DNA of 64,000 nt, from the NCBI RefSeq assembly GCF_000600295.1, contig NZ_JEMG01000001.1, forward strand, positions 1,095,062-1,159,061. The letters run 5' to 3'. The notes under the pieces were generated by a model. The model saw only the letters and a program-made list of their open reading frames with translations. It was not told where the DNA came from and did no database searches. How positions within the stretch are numbered: the first letter of the stretch is position 1; every line of letters starts with the position of its first letter. Origin of the DNA: Hylemonella gracilis str. Niagara R (GTDB taxonomy: Bacteria > Pseudomonadota > Gammaproteobacteria > Burkholderiales > Burkholderiaceae_C). This document shows positions 58,270 to 64,000 of the stretch, one piece after another. The position numbers were made by a program, and so were the translations under genes.

Positions 58270-59259
58270 ATGAACCATCCCGTCATCGCCGCGCTGGCCC
58301 CCGTCGTCCTGCTCGTGGCCCTGGGTTATGCGGCCGGGCGCTTGCGCGTGCTGCGGGCCGAGGCCGCGAAGGACCTGTCCAACCTGGTCTTCTTCCTGCT
58401 GATGCCCGCGCTCATGTTTCGCACCATGGGTAAGGTGGACATCGCGCACCTGGACCCGTTGCCGCTGCTGGGCTACTTCAGCGCCGCCTTGCTGCTGTTC
58501 GCGTTGATGCTGGGCTACCACGGCCTGCGCCGACTCTCGCTCGTCAGGGGGGCCGTGCTGGGTGTGGCCGCGACCTTCAGCAACCTGGTGATGATCGGCA
58601 TCGCCTTCATGAGCCTGGTCTACGGGGAAGCGGGGCTGGTGGTGCTGCTGTCCATCGTGTCCGTCAATGCCCTGGTGCTGCTGACCACGGGCGCGGTGGT
58701 GCTGGAACTGGCTGTGGCGCACGAGGCGCTGCGGGCGCCTCAACCATCGGGTGCCGCGCAGGCAGGGCGGCTCGGCATGCGCTCGCTGGGTCGCACGGTG
58801 CTGCTGGCGGCGAAGAACTCCCTGCTGCACCCCGTGCCCATCCCCATCGTCGCCGGCCTGCTCTACGGCCAGACCGGCTGGGGCATCCCCGAGATGATCG
58901 ACAAACCCCTGTTATGGCTGGGCAACGCCATGGGCCCGCTAGCCCTGCTGCTGGTGGGCGTGACGCTCGCCGGGGCCAAGGCGCGTGAACACCTGCGTGG
59001 CGCCCTGGCCTTGGCCATGGTGAAAAACCTCGTGCTGCCCGCGCTGGTGGCGGGTTTCGGCCTGCTCTACGGCGTCTCGGGCCTGCCGCTGGTGGTGATG
59101 GTGGTGGCCGCCTCCTTGCCTGCCGGTGCCAATGCCTTCTTGTTCGCGCAGCGCTACAAGGTGGCCGAGGATCTGGTGACGGCCGGCATCACCGCCTCCA
59201 CCCTCACCGCGCTGCTGACTGTGCCGCTGGTGATGGCGCTGGCGGTGCGATTGGGTTGA
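58270..59259 (+). CDS. AEC-family (auxin efflux carrier-like) transporter
   Basis: 329 residues, about ten hydrophobic helices. It starts MNHPVIAALAPVVLLVALGY, with AAKDLSNLVFFLLMPALMFR, GVAATFSNLVMIGIAFMSLV, an N-terminal/C-terminal two-fold arrangement, and LVMVVAASLPAGANAFLFAQ near the end (the conserved PAGANAFLFAQ region). AEC proteins export or import small carboxylates such as malonate or malate. The start at 58270 is preferred to a TTG at 58258. It lies close behind the TAXI-type gene. A hairpin separates it from the convergent Bug gene. Confidence 0.88.
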   Translation: MNHPVIAALAPVVLLVALGYAAGRLRVLRAEAAKDLSNLVFFLLMPALMFRTMGKVDIAHLDPLPLLGYFSAALLLFALMLGYHGLRRLSLVRGAVLGVAATFSNLVMIGIAFMSLVYGEAGLVVLLSIVSVNALVLLTTGAVVLELAVAHEALRAPQPSGAAQAGRLGMRSLGRTVLLAAKNSLLHPVPIPIVAGLLYGQTGWGIPEMIDKPLLWLGNAMGPLALLLVGVTLAGAKAREHLRGALALAMVKNLVLPALVAGFGLLYGVSGLPLVVMVVAASLPAGANAFLFAQRYKVAEDLVTAGITASTLTALLTVPLVMALAVRLG

Positions 59260-59295
59260 ACCAGGCCAGGACAGGAGGCCTCCGGTCACTGGGCA

Positions 59296-59315
59296 CAGGC
59301 TGCGCCTGCAGCCTG
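59296..59315. terminator. hairpin between convergent AEC and Bug genes
   Basis: CAGGCTGC-GCCT-GCAGCCTG, an 8-bp perfect stem without a strong T-run on either side, placed between two stops. It may act as a bidirectional terminator. Confidence 0.45.
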
Positions 59316-59334
59316 CCTGGCTCGGGCGCCGGTG

Positions 59335-60321
59335 TCATTCCGGCTGAATGTTGGCCGCCTTGATCACCTGCGACCATTTCCGGGCTTCCCGGTCCAGGAA
59401 GGCCCGGAACTCCGCTGCGGTGCCGCCACGCAGTTGCAGGCCGGCGGCCTCGGTCTTCCTGCGCACTTCGGCATCGGCGATGGCCGCATTGGTCTCGGCA
59501 TTGAGCCGCTGGACGATCGCGGCCGGCGTGCCGGCGGGCGCCATCAGGCCGTACCAGCCGTAGCCCACGACGCTGGGCAGGCCCGATTCCACAAACGTCG
59601 GCGTGTCAGGATACGAGGGCGAGCGCGTTTCATTGGCCACGGCCAGCACACGCAGCTTGCCGGCCTGGATGTGCGGCACGGCGGTCGAGATGGCGGTCAA
59701 GGTGGCGTCGATGCGGCCGGCCAGCAGCTCGGTGTAGGCGGGTGCATCGCCCTTGAACTGCGCCACCACGCCCTTGACGCCGGCCGCGCGCATGAACAGC
59801 TCGGCGGTCAGATGCGGTGCCGAACCGGACCCCGGCGAGCCGAAGTTGAGGCCCCCGGCCTGGGCCTTGCCCCATGACAGGAACTCGGCCACGGTCTTGT
59901 AGGGTGCCTCGGCATTGACCACCAGGAAGAGCGGCGCGATGGCCGTGCTGACGATGGGCGTGAAGCTCTTGCGCAGGTCGTAGGGCAGGTTGGGATACAG
60001 CGCTTCCCCGATGGCGATGGGTGCCGCCGCGTGCAGCAGGGTGTAGCCATCGGGCGCCGCCTTGGCGATGTATTCGTTGGCGATGCGCGTTCCGGCGCCG
60101 GCCTTGTTCTCCACCACGACGGGCTGTCCCAGCCGGGGGGCCATGAAGTCACCGAGCACCCGGGTCAGGATGTCGCTGGGCCCGCCTGCGTTGTAGGGCG
60201 AAATCAGGCGGATCGGTCGGCTGGGCCAGGCTTGGGCCCAGGCGGGTGCACCCAGGGGGGCGAGGCTGGCCGCGGCGGCGGCGCCCAGCAGATGGCGGCG
60301 GGTGATGTTTCTGTCTGTCAT
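59335..60321 (-). CDS. Bug-family (TctC) substrate-binding protein, second copy
   Basis: 328 residues. A twin-arginine-like signal (NITRRHLLGAAAAASLAPLG) precedes APAWAQAWPSRPIRLISPYN, then AGGPSDILTRVLGDFMAPRL, GQPVVVENKAGAGTRIANEY and FGSPGSGSAPHLTAELFMRA, all Bug features. It ends KWSQVIKAANIQPE. The ATG at 60321. It is in the LysR-controlled unit with a CoA-transferase and a DUF1254 protein, so the ligand may be a CoA-linked carboxylate. No TctA/B partner in the window. Paralogue of the Bug gene at 13208. Confidence 0.92.
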   Translation of the reverse strand: MTDRNITRRHLLGAAAAASLAPLGAPAWAQAWPSRPIRLISPYNAGGPSDILTRVLGDFMAPRLGQPVVVENKAGAGTRIANEYIAKAAPDGYTLLHAAAPIAIGEALYPNLPYDLRKSFTPIVSTAIAPLFLVVNAEAPYKTVAEFLSWGKAQAGGLNFGSPGSGSAPHLTAELFMRAAGVKGVVAQFKGDAPAYTELLAGRIDATLTAISTAVPHIQAGKLRVLAVANETRSPSYPDTPTFVESGLPSVVGYGWYGLMAPAGTPAAIVQRLNAETNAAIADAEVRRKTEAAGLQLRGGTAAEFRAFLDREARKWSQVIKAANIQPE

Positions 60322-60359
60322 GGTTGTCTCCTTGTTGTCCTCGTTGTCGTGCCCTGGCC

Positions 60360-61643
60360 CTAGGTGCGGCGCAGGGCGGGATAGGCATAGCGGTAATCCA
60401 GATGTTCGCTTCGCGGCTGGTAGAGCCTCAGCACCACGTAAAACCGCTCGCGGGGGGGCGTGGGCAACCAGTTGCGGCCCGGGCCGGGATCGTCCGCCTG
60501 CAGGCGGATCACTAGGCTGCCGTCCGCTTCCCGCTGCAACCCGGGCGTGCGGTCCCCGATGGAGTAACGGTGGATCGGGTTGGCCACGAGCAGGCAGTCG
60601 CTGCGGCGGTACACCGTCAAGGACCAGAAGGCATCCACGCGCGGGCCGCCGTCCGCGGCAAACCGCAGTTCGTAGGTGTTCGATCCGTGCAGGGCCTGGC
60701 CCTCGGCGTCCACCTCCGCCGTGGGGTACATCGCCTCCTCCATGCCGAGCGCCCCGATGAAGTTGCGCGCCACGCGCGCGCGCGTCAGCACATCGTCGCC
60801 CCAATGGCTGCGCACCGCCACGGGCAAGGCCCAGCCGCCGCCCAGGGCGTGGGGCTGATCCTTCTCGCGCAGTTCCTCGAAGACCCTCGGCAGTGCCGCC
60901 ATCAGGTCGGCATCGCTGTCTGTCCAGCGCAGGCGCTCTCCGTCGGGAACCGGGTTGCGTTCCAGGGCTTCCTCGACGATGGCGCGGTAGAGCGCGACCG
61001 AAGGAGCAGTCGTGGCGCCGGATCGGCCGTTCAGCCGCGTGTCCACCCGCAGGGCCGCATCGCTGCCGTCCAGGCGGCGGGCCGTGATCTGCGTCTGCAG
61101 GCCGCGCACCTGTTCCAGGTCGGCGGCACTGTCGTTCACCAGGACACGGCCGATCACCCAGATGTCCAGGCCGGGCGCGGCGATCACGTTCGACACATCG
61201 GCCGGCACCTCGCCGCGCCATTGCGGCCCATGCACCAGCGTGCGCTGGCGGCGGTTGCCCGTGGTGCGACGACCGACATAAGCGAAGGGGTTGGTCCAGG
61301 CGTCGAGCAGGCCCAGCGTCCAGTAACGATCGCCCATGTCGGGGGTGTCGATCAGCACCGGGCCTTGGGACAAATCCAGCCAGGCGTTGCTGAACACCGT
61401 GTCGTTGTTCGGGCTCACCACTTCGCTGTCGTCGGGGCCCAGACGGCGGTGGGTGTGGGTGAACTGGTTGACCCAGCGCAATCTGGAATCACGATCGACC
61501 GAGGCGAAACCCAGGGTGGGATGGCGTCGCGCGGTGGTGGCTGCGCGCATGCGCATCATCTCGAAGAGCGGCAAGGTCTGGATGACTGCCGCGCGGGCGG
61601 CTGTGTCGTCGGTCACGGGCATGGAAAGGACGGAGGAAGTCAT
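60360..61643 (-). CDS. DUF1254/DUF1214 domain protein
   Basis: 427 residues. The N-terminal DUF1254 domain has WVNQFTHTHRRLGPDDSEVV, SPNNDTVFSNAWLDLSQGPV and DRYWTLGLLDAWTNPFAYVG. The C-terminal DUF1214 domain has GALGMEEAMYPTAEVDAEGQ and PRVDAFWSLTVYRRSDCLLV. Members are found near detoxification or catabolic genes; the function is undetermined. No signal peptide is evident here, unlike many family members. It lies 5 bases after the CoA-transferase stop and 38 bases before the Bug gene, so the three form an operon. Confidence 0.9.
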   Translation of the reverse strand: MTSSVLSMPVTDDTAARAAVIQTLPLFEMMRMRAATTARRHPTLGFASVDRDSRLRWVNQFTHTHRRLGPDDSEVVSPNNDTVFSNAWLDLSQGPVLIDTPDMGDRYWTLGLLDAWTNPFAYVGRRTTGNRRQRTLVHGPQWRGEVPADVSNVIAAPGLDIWVIGRVLVNDSAADLEQVRGLQTQITARRLDGSDAALRVDTRLNGRSGATTAPSVALYRAIVEEALERNPVPDGERLRWTDSDADLMAALPRVFEELREKDQPHALGGGWALPVAVRSHWGDDVLTRARVARNFIGALGMEEAMYPTAEVDAEGQALHGSNTYELRFAADGGPRVDAFWSLTVYRRSDCLLVANPIHRYSIGDRTPGLQREADGSLVIRLQADDPGPGRNWLPTPPRERFYVVLRLYQPRSEHLDYRYAYPALRRT

Positions 61644-61648
61644 GGTGT

Positions 61649-62863
61649 TCAGGCGACCACGCGGTTTTGCCGCAAGGTCGCGATGTCTGCTTCGGAGTAA
61701 CCGGCTTCGGCCAGCACGGCGGCGCCATCGGCGCCACAGTCTGGCGCGGCTGGCGGGGCGGGCCGGGGTGCGGCGCCCAAGCGGTAGGGCAGGCCCAGGG
61801 CGCGGTAGCGCTCGCCGTCGGCGGATGCGGCCTCGACGAGCAGGCCGCTGGTGGCCACATCCTGGCTCGCCAGCACCTCGCTGTAACGGCGCACCGCGCC
61901 GGCCACGATCTGGTGCCGGCTGAGCAGGGCGACGCATTCCTCGCTGGTGTAGCCGGCCAGGCAATCGCTCAATACCGCGCGCAATTCGGCACGATGGGCG
62001 ACGCGGCGCTCGTTGCTGCAAAAGCGTGGGTCGTCCGCCAATTCTTCACGGCCCACGGCCCGGCAGAAGCGCCGCCAATGGTCTTCCGCATAAGCGGAAA
62101 GCACGATGTGGCCATCGCGCGTAGCGACCACTTCCGCCGCCGGAGCATTGTGGGGCTGGCCATCACCCAGGCGCGTGGGTTCGGGGGCGCCGCCCAGGTA
62201 CTCGCACCAGGTCGCGGCCTGCAGGTGCAAGGCCGTTTCCAGCAGCGACACCTCCAGCGTCTCGCCCACGCCGCTGCGCTCGCGTCCATACAGCGCCGCC
62301 AGCACGGCCTGCGCGCCCAGCTGCGCGGCCGCCGCATCCACGATGGGCACGCCCACCTTTTGCGGCAGCCGGTCGGGCTCGCCTGTCACCGACATCAGGC
62401 CGCTTTCGGCTTGCGCCGCGATGTCGTAGCCCGGCCGCGCGTGCGAGGGGCCGCTGCTGCCGAAGCCCGAGATGGAGAGGTAGATGAGGCGTGGATGCAA
62501 GGTCCGGACTTCGGCGGGGCCGAGACCGAGCTTGTCCATCACGCCGGGGCGCAGGTTCTGGATGACGATGTCGCTGCGCGCGATCAGACGCAGCGCGACT
62601 TCCCGGCCGGAGGTGTTCTTGAGGTCCAGGGCGATCGAGCGCTTGCCCCGGTTGTAGGCCCGGATCATCGATTCGCCGTAACGACCGATGTGGCGTGCCT
62701 GGTCGCCGGTGAGCGGTTCAACCTTGATGACAGTGGCGCCCAGTTCGGCCAGCGCCATCGTCGCACCGGGGCCGGCGATGTACTGGCCGAAGTCCAGCAC
62801 CCGCACCCCGGCCAGGGGAGCGGCAGGTGCCTGGGCGCCAAGGGAAGAAGGAGAAGGCGACAT
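61649..62863 (-). CDS. family III (CaiB/BaiF) CoA-transferase
   Basis: 404 residues. It begins MSPSPSSLGAQAPAAPLAGV with the family start VRVLDFGQYIAGPGATMALA, then ELGATVIKVEPLTGDQAR, NRGKRSIALDLKNTSGREVA, VIQNLRPGVMDKLGLG and the catalytic-Asp region RPGYDIAAQAESGLMSVTGE. Class III CoA-transferases move CoA between carboxylates (formyl-CoA, carnitine, succinyl types). The substrate here is unknown. The start at 62863 is chosen over upstream GTG-linked codons. It is divergent from the LysR at 62968. Confidence 0.92.
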   Translation of the reverse strand: MSPSPSSLGAQAPAAPLAGVRVLDFGQYIAGPGATMALAELGATVIKVEPLTGDQARHIGRYGESMIRAYNRGKRSIALDLKNTSGREVALRLIARSDIVIQNLRPGVMDKLGLGPAEVRTLHPRLIYLSISGFGSSGPSHARPGYDIAAQAESGLMSVTGEPDRLPQKVGVPIVDAAAAQLGAQAVLAALYGRERSGVGETLEVSLLETALHLQAATWCEYLGGAPEPTRLGDGQPHNAPAAEVVATRDGHIVLSAYAEDHWRRFCRAVGREELADDPRFCSNERRVAHRAELRAVLSDCLAGYTSEECVALLSRHQIVAGAVRRYSEVLASQDVATSGLLVEAASADGERYRALGLPYRLGAAPRPAPPAAPDCGADGAAVLAEAGYSEADIATLRQNRVVA

Positions 62864-62967
62864 ATGGGGCACGACGATAGGTGCGGGTGGCATTCCTGGA
62901 AATTGAATAATGCTGATAACACGATCACCAAAGCTGATCACCCGGAACTGAAGACCAAGGACCCGCC

Positions 62968-63927
62968 GTGACACCCAACGCCGACTACCTGGTGCGCCGC
63001 CTGCGCCTGCGCCATCTCGAATTGCTGGTGGCGCTGGCCGACGCGGGCACCCTGCGTGCCGCGGCCACCCGCCTGAATCTGAGCCAGCCCGCGCTGAGCA
63101 AGATGCTGGGCGAGATCGAGACCGGGTTTGGCGCTCGCCTGTTCGAACGCAGCCCGCAGGGCGTGAGGGCCAACGCCCTGGGGGATGCCGTGGTGTACCG
63201 GGCGCGGGTGATGCTCGGCGAACTGTCGCGCGGCAAGGACGAGGTCGACGCCTTGCGCACGGGCGCGACCGGCGTGTTGCGCGTCGGGACCTTGTCGGTG
63301 ACCTCCGCGGTGCCCAAGGCGGTCGTGCACTTGCGCCGTGGCCTGCCCGCCGCGCGCGTGCAGATCCTGGAGGGACGCGTCCGGGAACTGATCCAGAGGC
63401 TGCTGGACGGAGAACTGGATTGCGTTTTTGGCGCCATCACGCCCGAGCTGCTGACCAGCGATCTGCTGCCGCAACTGCGCCCGGAAGTGCTGCTCGAAGA
63501 CGAACTCTGCGTGCTGTGCGGGGCCGACCATCCCCTGGCGCGGCGCCGCCGTCTGCGCTGGGCCGACCTGCGCACCACGGCCTGGGTGGCGCCACCCAAG
63601 GACACCCTGGTGCGCCAGGCCTTCATGACCGCCTTCCTCAATGAGGGACTGGAGCCGCCGGAACCGGCCATCGAGGTGCTTTCGTCGGTGAGCGTGGGCA
63701 GCCTCCTGCGCATGGATGCGGCGCTGCTCGGCGCGGTGCGCCTGGAGCACGCGCAGGACGAACTGTCGCGCGCCGGCGTGCGCCGCCTGACCCTCACGCC
63801 CGCCATCCCACTGCCCTCGCTGGGCTTGTACACACGTCGTGCCACCGAAAGCCCTGCGCCGCTGGTGCAGGCTTTCGCGGGCGCGATCCGTCGGGTGGGG
63901 ACGCGTGCGCGCGGTGTGGACGTCTGA
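62968..63927 (+). CDS. LysR-family regulator (probable regulator of the CoA-transferase unit)
   Basis: 319 residues. HTH: LVRRLRLRHLELLVALADAG, TLRAAATRLNLSQPALSKML and GEIETGFGARLFERSPQGVR. The effector-binding domain follows with VGTLSVTSAVPKAVVHLRRG and EDELCVLCGADHPLARRRRL. It is divergent from the CoA-transferase with a 104-base intergenic region containing ATTC-N9-GAAT (62892-62908) as a possible LysR site. It closely resembles regulators flanking Bug-receptor operons in Comamonadaceae. Effector unknown. Confidence 0.9.
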   Translation: MTPNADYLVRRLRLRHLELLVALADAGTLRAAATRLNLSQPALSKMLGEIETGFGARLFERSPQGVRANALGDAVVYRARVMLGELSRGKDEVDALRTGATGVLRVGTLSVTSAVPKAVVHLRRGLPAARVQILEGRVRELIQRLLDGELDCVFGAITPELLTSDLLPQLRPEVLLEDELCVLCGADHPLARRRRLRWADLRTTAWVAPPKDTLVRQAFMTAFLNEGLEPPEPAIEVLSSVSVGSLLRMDAALLGAVRLEHAQDELSRAGVRRLTLTPAIPLPSLGLYTRRATESPAPLVQAFAGAIRRVGTRARGVDV

Positions 63928-63954
63928 AGGTACAGACCGGTGCGCGCCGCGCGG

Positions 63955-64000
63955 TCAGGCCGGTGCCAGTGCGCTCACGGGAAAAGGTTCGCGCCACGCC
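63955..64000 (-). CDS. C-terminal fragment of an unidentified gene at the right edge
   Basis: The minus strand reads an open frame of 14 codons (AWREPFPVSALAPA then stop) in from the edge. It ends 27 bases after the LysR stop, and convergence of stops is plausible. The fragment is too short to identify and may be a shadow. Confidence 0.3.
   Translation of the reverse strand, partial: AWREPFPVSALAPA

Overview
The window is GC-rich (about two-thirds G+C by eye), densely coded DNA with short intergenic gaps. It looks like the chromosome of a betaproteobacterium of order Burkholderiales, most likely Comamonadaceae. This is inferred from gene content: two Bug/TctC-type binding proteins, a fused-type IorA/IorB pair, AhpC/AhpF, many LysR regulators, a PCMT-rhodanese-TolC string, and stress proteins of the DUF883, BON, CsbD and DUF4398 types. 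No rRNA, tRNA, CRISPR array, transposase or phage gene was recognised.

Layout. 1-3.3 kb: glyoxylate/glycerate catabolism (gcl running off the left edge, a divergent LysR regulator, glycerate 2-kinase). 3.3-10.4 kb: an envelope and stress island. It holds a DUF883/YqjE/YqjK-like membrane set, an outer-membrane barrel, two DUF4398 proteins (one fused to OmpA), a ferritin-like protein, BON and CsbD proteins, two Crp/Fnr-family regulators and a coupled pair of unknown small proteins. A related 16-bp operator (half-site TGTKCG) lies upstream of most of these transcription units. 10.4-18 kb: an MBL-fold hydrolase, an AraC regulator, and an arylpyruvate oxidoreductase unit (iorA-iorB-Bug receptor, with a thioesterase beyond) facing a LysR regulator. 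19-29.8 kb: housekeeping and small-molecule genes (dcd, a diguanylate cyclase, a DEAD-box helicase, a MocR regulator facing an EamA exporter, LysE, a DHFR-like protein, PhzF, apaH, a CNNM/CorC protein). 29.8-34 kb: ahpC and ahpF with an OxyR-like box, then a phosphomannomutase/phosphoglucomutase.

34-42.2 kb: a co-directional minus-strand block of tolC, rhodanese, PCMT, an RND pump, its membrane-fusion protein and a TetR regulator with a palindromic operator. The RND gene carries a perfect hexanucleotide tandem repeat that encodes an (Asn-Pro)n stretch. 42.4-46.3 kb: msrA and a probable zinc-acquisition group (DUF3299 protein, His-rich protein, ZnuD-like TonB-dependent receptor). 46.6-54.2 kb: a tightly packed three-gene envelope operon made of an AsmA/YdbH-like protein, a DUF1318-like lipoprotein and a 1261-residue beta-propeller/helical-repeat protein.

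54.2-56.9 kb stands out. It is AT-richer and holds short orphan genes separated by three integron attC recombination sites. No integrase gene is present, so this is a gene-cassette cluster (CALIN type). A GTTAGGC core and a strong-SD 16-codon leader frame sit just before the first cassette. 56.9-64 kb returns to the chromosomal style: a TAXI-type protein, an AEC transporter, and a LysR-controlled unit of a CoA-transferase, a DUF1254/DUF1214 protein and a Bug receptor.

The strongest candidates for something undescribed are the shared operator family of the stress island, the cassette array with its leader, the in-frame microsatellite in the RND pump, and the AsmA/lipoprotein/propeller operon.
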